From assembly GCF_900107845.1 (NCBI RefSeq), contig NZ_FNRM01000003.1, positions 62,001-126,000 on the forward strand: a stretch of 64,000 bases of DNA, in the 5' to 3' direction. The position numbers were made by a program, and so were the translations under genes. This DNA comes from Alkalimonas amylolytica (lineage in GTDB: Bacteria > Pseudomonadota > Gammaproteobacteria > Enterobacterales > Alteromonadaceae). Below, one piece after another: positions 44,492-53,339 of the stretch (the first letter of the stretch is position 1; the number at the start of each line of letters is the position of its first letter). The notes under the pieces are model-generated. The model ran no database searches and was not told the DNA's origin. It was given only the letters and a program-made list of their open reading frames with translations.

Positions 44492-44713
44492 ATGCCCATT
44501 GTATCAAAGTATTCCTCGACGCAAATTGAAAATCTGGTCAATGCCCTGCTTGATGAGCTTCGCCAGCAACAAGCTACCACCGAGCTGAGCCTTATGTGCC
44601 TTGGTAACGCCGTCAGTCACATCGTCAATCAGAATGTGCCCACTGCCAAGCGTGCTGAACTGGTGCAACAGTTCTGTCTCGCGTTAACCGACAGTATCAC
44701 CACCAAGGCCTGA
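44492..44713 (+). CDS. yejL: YejL family protein (DUF1414)
   Basis: 73 residues: MPIVSKYSSTQIENLVNALL, then ELSLMCLGNAVSHIVNQNV and RAELVQQFCLAL, the standard DUF1414 pattern. Forms small helical dimers in structures of homologues; role unknown. The yejK / yejL-yejM divergent arrangement matches E. coli. yejM starts 10 bp downstream. Confidence 0.92.
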   Translation: MPIVSKYSSTQIENLVNALLDELRQQQATTELSLMCLGNAVSHIVNQNVPTAKRAELVQQFCLALTDSITTKA

Positions 44714-44723
44714 ACAACCGCTT

Positions 44724-46241
44724 ATGGTGCTGGAACATAACCTATCGCTGGTCAATAAAGTAAACCGTCTACTTAGTTGGGGCCATTGGTTTACTTTTTT
44801 TAATATTTTGCTGGCTTTGGTGGTTACGGCCAGCTATTGGCTGGCTGAGCCCTTGCCGCAAACAGTCACAGGCTGGAGTTATTTATTAAGCAACTGGCTC
44901 GGTCATACCGCCTTTTTGTGCTTTTTGTTTTTTATTCTTACTATTTTCCCAATCAGTCTGCTGTTTCCTTCCCAAAGACATGTCCGTGGCCTTGGAGCCT
45001 TACTGGCTACACTGGCACTGGTATTACTCATCTTTGATGCCTATGTATACCGCAGCCTTGGTTATCACATCGGCAATACCTCCTGGCAGCAAACCATTGA
45101 GCTGATGCGTTCACAGATCGTCACCAACCTGCGAAACTTTGTACTCATCGTCAGCATTACAGCAACTGGTTTACTCGCATTGCAACTGACCCTGAGTAAC
45201 TTTTGCTGGAAGAAAGTTGGCCGACTGCAGGCGACTCAGACAGGCCGGCCTATTTGGGTGTTTTTTGTAAGTTGCTTCATGCTGAGTCATTTGATCCATA
45301 TCTGGGCCGATGCGCAACTCAATCAGGACGTTGTCCGCCAAGACAATGTGCTGCCACTGAGCTACCCCGCCACTGCTAAAAGCTTCTTAGCGAGGCATCG
45401 ATTGCTGGACCGTCAAGAGCGTGCCAGCAGCCAACAACAACAATTGGATGCGTTGGATTACTTAACGCCAGTCTCTATGCAACTGCATTGTCAATCGCCA
45501 GCAGCCAGCAGCCAGCAGTTAACAGTGATTGTGATGCCTACGCTGAGCGGGGATGATAAACAGCATGTCTCTCAGTTGGGATTGCGACAACTAGCACCTC
45601 ACTTTGCCCCTGTTCAGCGAGACGAAGCGCTAGGCCAATTGTTATTTGGTCAGTTTGTTGCAGCATCTGAAATCACAGCCCTGTTGGCCGAGCCACCTTT
45701 TTGGTTGCAGCAAGCTCCGGAGCGTTTTGGCATTGAAGTAACGCCTTCATTTCCAGCAGCACCGACTTGGCTCCATCACTATACACAGCCAGAAGCCCCC
45801 GTACAGCTGCAATTTATTGATGACATCACCTCTTTGAGCCTGCCGACAGGCCCTCTGTTGCTGGTTGAGCTAACCGCCAACCACAACCAATGGAAGATGG
45901 CGCCGGTAAACGCATGGTACCGCTGGCCTGCACTACGCCAACAAACCCAACCTGCTGCAACCTTACAGCTGGATGTATTACCTACCCTGCTCGCTTATGC
46001 GGGTTGTGTCACCGTACCAGCTTTAGCCGGCGATAACCTGTTGGCACCGCGCAACCTGCCTAAAATTGCCATTAGCCAGCACGAGGTTTATAGTTTTTAT
46101 AAAGACAAACTGGTCATTATTCGTGAGGATAACAGCTTTGGTGTCTGGTCGGCGGCCACTGGCTTGCCACTAAACGAACGCTTTGATATGCCGATGCTGG
46201 TAGATGCGCTCCAGCGCTTGCCAGCACTAAACCACGACTAA
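44724..46241 (+). CDS. yejM: YejM/PbgA-like inner-membrane protein, shortened
   Basis: 505 residues. Five N-terminal transmembrane helices (about 19-38, 53-75, 84-107, 134-157, 176-192) carry the DUF3413 features LLSWGHWFTFFN, and DAYVYRSLGYHI. The periplasmic domain corresponds to the sulfatase-like domain of E. coli YejM (586 residues), which senses lipopolysaccharide and restrains LpxC turnover, but it is about 80 residues shorter and sulfatase metal-site motifs are not recognisable. The final MLVDALQRL helix is kept. Coupled to yejL. Confidence 0.85.
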   Translation: MVLEHNLSLVNKVNRLLSWGHWFTFFNILLALVVTASYWLAEPLPQTVTGWSYLLSNWLGHTAFLCFLFFILTIFPISLLFPSQRHVRGLGALLATLALVLLIFDAYVYRSLGYHIGNTSWQQTIELMRSQIVTNLRNFVLIVSITATGLLALQLTLSNFCWKKVGRLQATQTGRPIWVFFVSCFMLSHLIHIWADAQLNQDVVRQDNVLPLSYPATAKSFLARHRLLDRQERASSQQQQLDALDYLTPVSMQLHCQSPAASSQQLTVIVMPTLSGDDKQHVSQLGLRQLAPHFAPVQRDEALGQLLFGQFVAASEITALLAEPPFWLQQAPERFGIEVTPSFPAAPTWLHHYTQPEAPVQLQFIDDITSLSLPTGPLLLVELTANHNQWKMAPVNAWYRWPALRQQTQPAATLQLDVLPTLLAYAGCVTVPALAGDNLLAPRNLPKIAISQHEVYSFYKDKLVIIREDNSFGVWSAATGLPLNERFDMPMLVDALQRLPALNHD

Positions 46242-46284
46242 CTGCCCTGCTACCTTACTTACGATAACCACACTAGGAACCCTG

Positions 46285-47112
46285 ATGCTGGCACTTGGAA
46301 AGATCAATCAGCTTGCGATTAAGAAAAAAGTAGATTTTGGTTATTTTTTGGATGGTCTTGAATGGGGCGAGATTTTGCTGCCAAAACGCTATGCCCCCGC
46401 TGAAGCAGAACTGGGTCAGCGGCTGGATGTGTTTTTGTACCTCGACTCCGAGGACCAGTTGATTGCGACTACAGAATTACCAAAAGTGCAGGTTGGTGAG
46501 TTCGCTTTGTTGCAAGCTGTCGATGTGAATCGCGTGGGTGCTTTTTTGCACTGGGGCCTCAGCAAAGATTTGTTGGTCCCCTATAGCGAACAACAAATTC
46601 CAATGCAAGCAGGAAAACGCTATCTGGTGCATTGTCTGGTGGATAAAAGCAACCGCATCATTGCCTCCAGTAAACTCGATAAGTTTCTGGACAAAACGCC
46701 GGCTAGCTATCAAGAAAAGCAAGCTGTCGATATCATCATCGCCAATCACACCGACTTGGGCTATAAAGCCATTATTAACCAGCAACACTGGGGTTTGTTG
46801 TTTAAAGATCAGCTGAAAGAGCGGCTCTACCCTGGCCAGCGTATGACGGCCTATATCCGACAAGTACGCAATGACGGTAAAATCGATTTAAGTTTAAATC
46901 CGATAGGTGCAGCCAAGGTAAAAGCACTGGAGCCCGCCATTCTTGAAGCTTTGCAGCAGGCTGGTGGCTTTTTACCCCTGCACGATAAAAGCAGTCCGGA
47001 TGCAATTTATCAGCAGTTCTCTGCCAGTAAAAAAGCTTTTAAACAGGCTATAGGTAGCTTGTTTAAAGCAAAAAAAATCCGCATTGAAGTGGATGGTATT
47101 TATTTAGCCTGA
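46285..47112 (+). CDS. cvfB: CvfB/YitL-type S1 RNA-binding protein
   Basis: 275 residues. Several S1-like beta-barrel units: residues 1-60 (GKINQLAIKKKVDFGYFLD...EILLPKRY), about 65-130 (GAFLHWGLSKDLLVP) and about 145-205 (GYKAIINQQHWGLLF...YIRQVRNDGKIDLSLNP), then a winged-helix C-terminus (AIYQQFSASKKAFKQAIGSLF). This is the architecture of CvfB, a putative post-transcriptional regulator first known from Staphylococcus. AGGA lies 6 nt before the ATG. Confidence 0.88.
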   Translation: MLALGKINQLAIKKKVDFGYFLDGLEWGEILLPKRYAPAEAELGQRLDVFLYLDSEDQLIATTELPKVQVGEFALLQAVDVNRVGAFLHWGLSKDLLVPYSEQQIPMQAGKRYLVHCLVDKSNRIIASSKLDKFLDKTPASYQEKQAVDIIIANHTDLGYKAIINQQHWGLLFKDQLKERLYPGQRMTAYIRQVRNDGKIDLSLNPIGAAKVKALEPAILEALQQAGGFLPLHDKSSPDAIYQQFSASKKAFKQAIGSLFKAKKIRIEVDGIYLA

Positions 47113-47129
47113 CTACGCCCGATAACCAG

Positions 47130-49547
47130 TTAACTAGTTAACCAGTCCAAAGCTTGCTCAGCGCTAAGTGGTTTGGCAAACAAGTAACCCTGACCATAGT
47201 CACAACCAAGACGATGCAGTACATGCTGTTGCTGCTGGGTTTCAATCCCTTCAGCAACGACCGACAACTGCAGCGTTTTTGCAAGCGCAATGATGGTATT
47301 GACGATAGGGTGGTCCTGCTCATCATCTTGCATATTATTAATAAAACTGCGATCTATCTTAAGAACATCCAGCCGGAACTCGCTAAGATAACTCAGACTT
47401 GAGTAACCAGTGCCAAAGTCATCCAGCAAAATACGAATCCCCAACTTGCGCAGTCGTTGCAGGCTATCTTTTGCCTGTAGCATATTCTCAATCAACGCCC
47501 GCTCCGTCAGCTCCAATGCCAGACAATAACAAGGGATGCCAAACTGCTGAATAAGCTCCTGCAACCAGGGAACAAAGCCAGCTTCAGACACGGTCGTACC
47601 ACTCACATTGACACTGACATAAAACCTGTGGCCCGCTGCAAACCAATAGGCAGCTTGTCTTAACGCTTTGCGCAGTACATAGTGATCCAGGCGCACTATC
47701 AGACGGCTTTGTTCGGCAATAGGGATAAATAGATCCGGCATCACCATCCCCTGCTCTGGGTGTGGCCAGCGAACCAATGCTTCAAAGCCTTGGACTATAT
47801 TTCCTTCCAGTGCCACGATCGGCTGGTAAACCAATTGAAGTTGGTTGTCATTTAAAGCTGTTTTCAGGGCCTGCTCAATATTCCAGCCTGGTATTTCATC
47901 AGCCTGCATGCTCTCATCATAAACCCGGTAGATACCACGACCATCTTTTTTAGCTTGGTACATGGCAATATCAGCACGGCGGATCAATTCATCCGGGATC
48001 AAACCAGGTGCATCCAATTGACAGAAACTAATGCCAATGCTGGTTGATGCCAATAATGCCTGGCCATTGACTTCAACCGGGCGTTGCAGTGATAGCAGAA
48101 TACGCTGCGCCACCTCTTCTATGGTCGCTAACTCATCTACATCTTCAAGCAAAATCGCAAACTCATCACCACCAAGCCGAGCCAAAGTATCACTTTGCCG
48201 CATGCACTGCTTTAATTGCTTGCCTACCGCGACCAGAAAAGCATCACCAACGGCATGGCCATGGGTATCATTGACGGCTTTAAACTTATCCAAGTCCAAA
48301 TACATCACAGCCAACTGCTGTTCAGGAAAGCGTTGCATCCGCAAAAAAGCATGGTGTACCCGGTCTAAAAACAAAGCTCTGTTGGGTAAACCGGTCAAAC
48401 TGTCATGCAACGCCTGATGTTGTAACTTACGCTCAGAAAAAACACGCTCCAATGCATTAGAGATATGCTGAGCCACAAAGGTCAACAACTCTAGATCATT
48501 GGGCTCGTAATGGATTTGTTCAATATAACTTTGCACTACAACGACACCGTGCACTGAGTCGCCAGAATGAAATGGCACGCCCAGCCAGCACTCGGGAGTT
48601 TCACCATAGACTTTCAAATTTTTTTGTTGGTATAAATCATTCAGCTGTTCCCGGTTGACCAGCAAGGGACGATCCGTTCTAAACACGTAGCCCGTCAGAC
48701 TGTTTTTCAGAATTTCTTTCGGATACACCTGCTCTGGCTTCTCATCCCCACGTGTATCCACAAAATATGGAAAATACAGATGTTCTTTGTCTTCATCGTA
48801 CAGAGCAATAAAAAAGTTGGGTGCATATATCAGGGCACTTACCACTTGGTGCACATGGGTATAAAACTCGGATAAGTCATCGGCAAAATAGGCAAATGAA
48901 GCTATTTCATAGAGGGATTTTTGAAGTTTTTCGGCGTATTCTAATTTCTCTACCGACTCTTCGAGCTGAGACAAGGTTTGCAGCCACCGCAGTTTGCTGG
49001 CCAGAATTGAAGCAACCTGCTCCAGCAATTGCTGATGCTGTTTAGTAAAATAACCTGTTTGATGGTGCTCACAATCAATGACCGCGAGCACCTCACCCGT
49101 GTCAATTACTGGGACAGCCAATTCAGACAGACTATGAGCCACATCCATCAGATAATACGTACATTGGCGAGTATCTTCTACCAGTAAACTCTGACGCTGA
49201 CTGGCACAATGACCTACGATACCTTGATCAAGCAACAATGCACTGTAGCCTATCCCATCCAAAAGATTACGCGAACCAGCGGCCGAAAAACGCAATAGTT
49301 GTTGATGATCTGCATCCATCAAAAAGATAGCGCAATCTTCAAATCCAAGCATGGAAGCCAGTGTACTGGCAACATAGTCAGTAACCGCTTTCACATCGTT
49401 CAACTGGTGCAGCTCGGTTGCCAGCTGATTAATAATGCGCAGCTCATGGTTCTGTTCAGTTAACAAAGCTAGCTTTGTTTCCAACCTGCTGGTATCCACA
49501 GCATCAGGGTTGCGCTTACTCATAATTACAGGGACGTCATTCGCCAT
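47130..49547 (-). CDS. GAF-GAF-GGDEF-EAL cyclic-di-GMP enzyme
   Basis: About 805 residues. After a short coiled coil (LETKLALLTEQNHELR) come two GAF domains (about 25-170 and 205-370), a GGDEF domain with an intact RLGGDEF motif and LDLDKFKAVNDTHGH, and an EAL domain with FEALVRW, LELTERALIE and DDFGTGYSSLSYL. Both catalytic centres look complete, so it may make and break cyclic-di-GMP depending on GAF input. No transmembrane helix, so cytoplasmic. The start is uncertain: ATG 49547 is used; a TTG at 49640 and an ATG at 49523 are alternatives. It follows the cfa gene by about 100 bp. Confidence 0.9.
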   Translation of the reverse strand: MANDVPVIMSKRNPDAVDTSRLETKLALLTEQNHELRIINQLATELHQLNDVKAVTDYVASTLASMLGFEDCAIFLMDADHQQLLRFSAAGSRNLLDGIGYSALLLDQGIVGHCASQRQSLLVEDTRQCTYYLMDVAHSLSELAVPVIDTGEVLAVIDCEHHQTGYFTKQHQQLLEQVASILASKLRWLQTLSQLEESVEKLEYAEKLQKSLYEIASFAYFADDLSEFYTHVHQVVSALIYAPNFFIALYDEDKEHLYFPYFVDTRGDEKPEQVYPKEILKNSLTGYVFRTDRPLLVNREQLNDLYQQKNLKVYGETPECWLGVPFHSGDSVHGVVVVQSYIEQIHYEPNDLELLTFVAQHISNALERVFSERKLQHQALHDSLTGLPNRALFLDRVHHAFLRMQRFPEQQLAVMYLDLDKFKAVNDTHGHAVGDAFLVAVGKQLKQCMRQSDTLARLGGDEFAILLEDVDELATIEEVAQRILLSLQRPVEVNGQALLASTSIGISFCQLDAPGLIPDELIRRADIAMYQAKKDGRGIYRVYDESMQADEIPGWNIEQALKTALNDNQLQLVYQPIVALEGNIVQGFEALVRWPHPEQGMVMPDLFIPIAEQSRLIVRLDHYVLRKALRQAAYWFAAGHRFYVSVNVSGTTVSEAGFVPWLQELIQQFGIPCYCLALELTERALIENMLQAKDSLQRLRKLGIRILLDDFGTGYSSLSYLSEFRLDVLKIDRSFINNMQDDEQDHPIVNTIIALAKTLQLSVVAEGIETQQQQHVLHRLGCDYGQGYLFAKPLSAEQALDWLTS

Positions 49548-49648
49548 TTCATTATTCTTTGTCTCGCTTATAGCACAGAATAATGCCCCAGCACCAGCGT
49601 AAAACTCAGCCAAGGAAAGAGATGATGAATTCGTCAGCAACCAGAGCT

Positions 49649-50905
49649 TCAGGCTACCGGTTGAAAAGCTGAGCGGTTATTTGGTTTGGCCAATACCAAA
49701 TGAACTGTGCTGGTAGCGCGCTCTAAAAAACCGCCTTCGCAATAACATAAGTAGTAATGCCATAAACGGATAAACTCATGATCATACCCAAGCTTTAGAA
49801 TCTCATCTTTCTGCAGCAAAAAACGCTCACACCAATGACGCAGCGTTTTGGCATAATCAAACCCAATATCCTGTAGCTGACGAATGACCAGGTCTGTCCC
49901 TTTGGTCACCGCTTCAGACATTCGATGGATGGATGGAAGACAGCCGCCAGGAAAAATATAACGCTTGATAAAATCTACTTCCCGAACATACTGTTTGTAG
50001 CGCTGATCAACCATGGTAATAGCTTGCAACACCATAATTCCATTTGGCTTTAGCAAGGAAGAACACACCTTGAAGTAGGTGTCCAGATAATCATCACCAA
50101 CGGCTTCGATCATTTCTATCGAGACCAGCTTGTCGAAGCTACCGGTCAGATCACGGTAATCCTGTAACAAAAGGGTGATTCTATCTTCTAAGCCAGCAGC
50201 AGCAACCTGGGCTGTAGCATAGTCGTATTGTTGCTGAGAAATCGTGGTAGTTGTTACCTTACAACCATAATGCTGCGCAGCATAAATTGCCATGCTGCCC
50301 CAGCCGGTACCGATTTCCAATAAGTGATCATCGGAGTTCAGCTGCAATCGTTGACACAATAATTCCAGTTTGTGTTGCTGCGCTTGTTCAAGGCTTGCAT
50401 GCTGGTTTGGGTAAACTGCGCTGGAGTACATCATGCTTTCATCCAGAAATAATCTGTACATAGCGTTGCCCAAATCATAATGTGCTGAAATATTTTTACG
50501 TGCTTGCGACTTGGAGTTGGCATTTTGCCAATTCAGTAGTTTAAGCCATGGCCGGCTTAAGCGGGCCCAGGTGGAGTCCATTTGATCCAGCAAGCTAAGA
50601 TTGCGGGCAAAAATCCGCACCAGATCAGTAAGCTCATCGCAAGTCCAACATCCTTCTACAAAGGCTTCAGCGGCACCTATGGAGCCACTGCTTACCATTT
50701 TGCGGTAAAAGGTTGGGTCTTCAACCCGGATAGTAACCTGTAGATCAGCAGCTTTATCTCCAAACTCAAGCAGCTGTTGGCCTTCAAAGACCCTGATATA
50801 GCCGTGCTGCAACTTGGCTATAAAGTTAAGCACAAAGCGACGGCTAAATTTATCAAACCAGCTCAACTTGTTTTCAACCGAGTTTTCTGTCAACGACATC
50901 GTCAT
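49649..50905 (-). CDS. cfa: Cyclopropane-fatty-acyl-phospholipid synthase family methyltransferase
   Basis: 418 residues. SAM-dependent methylation of unsaturated phospholipid acyl chains. Motifs: ISAHYDLGNAMYRLFLDESMMYSSAVYP, cut here by position 140-165, SAM-binding LEIGTGWGSMAIYAA, TTTISQQQYDYA, SIEMIEAVGDDYLD and FIKRYIFPGGCLPS. ATG 50905 has AGGA 8 nt upstream; a GTG at 50911 overlaps the previous stop. It is the last gene of a light/singlet-oxygen stress operon, in which such methyltransferases alter membrane lipids. Confidence 0.9.
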   Translation of the reverse strand: MTMSLTENSVENKLSWFDKFSRRFVLNFIAKLQHGYIRVFEGQQLLEFGDKAADLQVTIRVEDPTFYRKMVSSGSIGAAEAFVEGCWTCDELTDLVRIFARNLSLLDQMDSTWARLSRPWLKLLNWQNANSKSQARKNISAHYDLGNAMYRLFLDESMMYSSAVYPNQHASLEQAQQHKLELLCQRLQLNSDDHLLEIGTGWGSMAIYAAQHYGCKVTTTTISQQQYDYATAQVAAAGLEDRITLLLQDYRDLTGSFDKLVSIEMIEAVGDDYLDTYFKVCSSLLKPNGIMVLQAITMVDQRYKQYVREVDFIKRYIFPGGCLPSIHRMSEAVTKGTDLVIRQLQDIGFDYAKTLRHWCERFLLQKDEILKLGYDHEFIRLWHYYLCYCEGGFLERATSTVHLVLAKPNNRSAFQPVA

Positions 50906-50910
50906 TGGCA

Positions 50911-51648
50911 CTATCCTTTTTTGCTATGGGCATAGACCGGGTTTCGTTTCAGAAACAACGTGAGGGCATGCCAGTAAATTCTTATCTTAACCAGTACGTT
51001 AGGCCATGGATTGTGGATCAGCAGTTGCTTCATAGCCGGTACACTCAACGTTTGGCGCGTCAATGTCATCCAAGCACTGAACACCTGCTGCTCATTCTTG
51101 TAATTGCTAATACTGCATACCAACTGCTCTGCCGGTGCATTGATTCGCCAGCGATATTGCATCGACAAAGGATTAAAAGGGGAAACATGAAAGGCTTTTT
51201 CATGGCGAAACTCACCGTCTTCAAGCATCGGTATGAGATAGTGATGACGTTCATTCCAGGGTGTATTACTGACCTCAGCCAAAAGGTAGTGGAGTTGATT
51301 TTCCTGCCCATAGCAATAATACAACGTTAAAGGGCTGAAATAATGGCCCCAGTTGGCCAATGGGCTAAGCAGATACACGTCTTCAATGGGAAGCTCGCCG
51401 CCAAGCTGTTGTACCTTGTCACACACAGCTTGCTGTAAACAAGCTGCGCCGGGTAAATAATCCTTACGCCGATAACTAAATGCGGCAAAGCCTTCGTATT
51501 TAAGCAACCAACTGTGCCCAATGGCTGGCAGCTGACGGCAATTTAACCAAAAGTAATGCAGCCGATAACCAAAACCATGTGGACCTGGTGCAAAGCGTTG
51601 ATGCCCGAGTACCCCTTGGTATAGGGCATGACCAGACTCATTCGTCAC
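50911..51648 (-). CDS. DUF1365 family protein
   Basis: 245 residues from GTG 51648, preceded by GGAG; a TTG at 51663 is less likely. DUF1365 landmarks: ALYQGVLGHQRFAPGPHGFGYRL, the LLSPLANWGHYFSPLTLYYCY stretch and the EVSNTPWNERHHYLI segment, then FHVSPFNPLSMQYRW. The family is of unknown chemistry but is regularly found between an FAD oxidoreductase and a cyclopropane synthase-type methyltransferase, exactly as here. Overlaps the oxidoreductase stop. Confidence 0.9.
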   Translation of the reverse strand: MTNESGHALYQGVLGHQRFAPGPHGFGYRLHYFWLNCRQLPAIGHSWLLKYEGFAAFSYRRKDYLPGAACLQQAVCDKVQQLGGELPIEDVYLLSPLANWGHYFSPLTLYYCYGQENQLHYLLAEVSNTPWNERHHYLIPMLEDGEFRHEKAFHVSPFNPLSMQYRWRINAPAEQLVCSISNYKNEQQVFSAWMTLTRQTLSVPAMKQLLIHNPWPNVLVKIRIYWHALTLFLKRNPVYAHSKKG

Positions 51649-52900
51649 CAAATGCAACTCCAAGTGCCCGTGCTACATCAACCGCACTTCGCACACCGTC
51701 TTCATGAAAGCCATTGTACCAATAAGCACCACAAAACCAGCTTCTATTCTGTCCATTAATTTCTGCACGCCGTTGCTGCGCATCCATGCTGTAGCTGTTA
51801 AAAACAGGATGGGCGTAGTGAAAGCGATGCAGAATACGATCAGTGGCTATCGCTGCGGTGTTGTTTAATGTAACGCATACCGTTTGTTCCGACTCCAGTT
51901 GCTGCAAAATATTCATGTTGTAAGTCAAAGTTGCTTTTTCGTTGGCATCGGCTGATAAATTGTAGTTCCAGGCAGCCCAGGCAGCGCGACGTTTTGGTAA
52001 TAAGGAGCTGTCGGTATGCAGCACCACCTCGTTGCTCTGATAAGGGATAGCCCCAAGGATCGATTGCTCGGCCGGACTGGCATCGGACAATAACTTGAGT
52101 GCCTGATCGCTGTGGCAGGCAAACACGACTTGGTCAAAGTGCTCAATCGAACCATCCGGCAAGGTAAGCTCCACACCACTACCGATGCGTCGTACGGACT
52201 TTATCGGGCTATTTAGTCGAATGCGGTCTGTGGGTACCTGTTGCTGAAGGCGGCGAACATACTCACGCGAACCACCACAAATTACGGACCACTGAGGCCG
52301 ATCACTCACATTCAGTAGACCATGATTGTTGAAAAAGCGCAAAAAGAACCGCATTGGAAATGAGGGCATATCGGCCAGGCCGGACGACCAAATAGCCGCT
52401 CCCATAGGCAACAAGTAATGCTCTTGAACTGCCTGACCAAATCGATGCTTAGCAAGGAAGTCTCCCAATGTGAGATCCAGATCATCATGCTCTTCGGCAA
52501 GTAGCTTTTTTCCAAGTTTATTAAACCGAACAATGTCCAACAACATGCCCCAAAACGCAGGTCGAAGTAAGTTGCGTTTTTGTGCGAACAAAGTCGCAAA
52601 GCTATTGCCGTTGTATTCAAGTCCTGACTGCTCATGCTTCACAGAAAAACTCATTTCAGTCGGTTGGAATGGCACTGCCAACTCCGCCAAAAAACGGTTA
52701 AATAAAGGATAAGTCCAGTTGTTAAACACGATAAAACCGGTATCGACTGCCAGCTTTTTTCCAGCTAATTCTATATCAACCGTGGCCGTGTGACCTCCGA
52801 GGTAATCGTTGGCTTCGAACAAGACTACCTGATGCTGACGTTGCAGCAAATACAACGACATCATACCTGCGATGCCACCACCAATAACCGCAATTTTCAT
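51638..52900 (-). CDS. FAD/NAD(P)-dependent oxidoreductase (COG2907 type)
   Basis: 420 residues of the amine-oxidase/phytoene-desaturase-like superfamily. The N-terminal dinucleotide motif is IAVIGGGIAGMMSLYLL with the Glu of LFEANDYLGGHTATVD; ending WFCGAYWYNGFHEDGVRSAVDVA is the C-terminal FAD contact. Acts probably on membrane lipid acyl groups together with the DUF1365 and methyltransferase genes downstream. Starts 10 bp after the NTF2-like gene. Confidence 0.9.
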   Translation of the reverse strand: MKIAVIGGGIAGMMSLYLLQRQHQVVLFEANDYLGGHTATVDIELAGKKLAVDTGFIVFNNWTYPLFNRFLAELAVPFQPTEMSFSVKHEQSGLEYNGNSFATLFAQKRNLLRPAFWGMLLDIVRFNKLGKKLLAEEHDDLDLTLGDFLAKHRFGQAVQEHYLLPMGAAIWSSGLADMPSFPMRFFLRFFNNHGLLNVSDRPQWSVICGGSREYVRRLQQQVPTDRIRLNSPIKSVRRIGSGVELTLPDGSIEHFDQVVFACHSDQALKLLSDASPAEQSILGAIPYQSNEVVLHTDSSLLPKRRAAWAAWNYNLSADANEKATLTYNMNILQQLESEQTVCVTLNNTAAIATDRILHRFHYAHPVFNSYSMDAQQRRAEINGQNRSWFCGAYWYNGFHEDGVRSAVDVARALGVAFGDE

Positions 52901-52910
52901 AGGGTTCCTT

Positions 52911-53339
52911 TCAGGCTTGCGCCATCCTCTGTTTTACTTGTCTGGTTGCCCAGCCGATGACCGGTAAATGCTGGTACACCAGCTCGGTTAAATCGTAATA
53001 ATCACGATGGCATATAATGCGTCCATCTGCGTGCCAATGCAGTTCTGAGCACCCCTCTAACTGAACTTTTTTTCCTTTGCTAATGGCCTGGTGAGCAAAG
53101 ATCATCTGCCAACTGATAAAGCCACACTCGCCTTGCTCCGATTGCGCTTTGCGCTCAAACTGACAATAGCTTAAACGAGCATAGGCATGTTCAAAATAGC
53201 GCTGAAGGGCGTCACTGCCTCGCACTTCGTGCACAGGATCGATAAAGCGAATATCCGGATGATAAAGTTCCGTCAACCGGTGTAGCTCCTTGTTAGTAAG
53301 TCCATTGTAAAAATCTAAAAACGTATCAAGTCGACTCAT
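52911..53339 (-). CDS. SnoaL/NTF2-like protein
   Basis: 142 residues from ATG 53339 (AAGGTG upstream), overlapping the photolyase stop by 14 nt. Cone-fold NTF2 pattern: LDTFLDFYNGL, LTELYHPDIRFIDPVHEVRG, GFISWQMIFAH and WHADGRIICHRDYYDLTEL. Members of this group are part of the same photo-oxidative stress cluster in many proteobacteria; function not established. Confidence 0.85.
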   Translation of the reverse strand: MSRLDTFLDFYNGLTNKELHRLTELYHPDIRFIDPVHEVRGSDALQRYFEHAYARLSYCQFERKAQSEQGECGFISWQMIFAHQAISKGKKVQLEGCSELHWHADGRIICHRDYYDLTELVYQHLPVIGWATRQVKQRMAQA

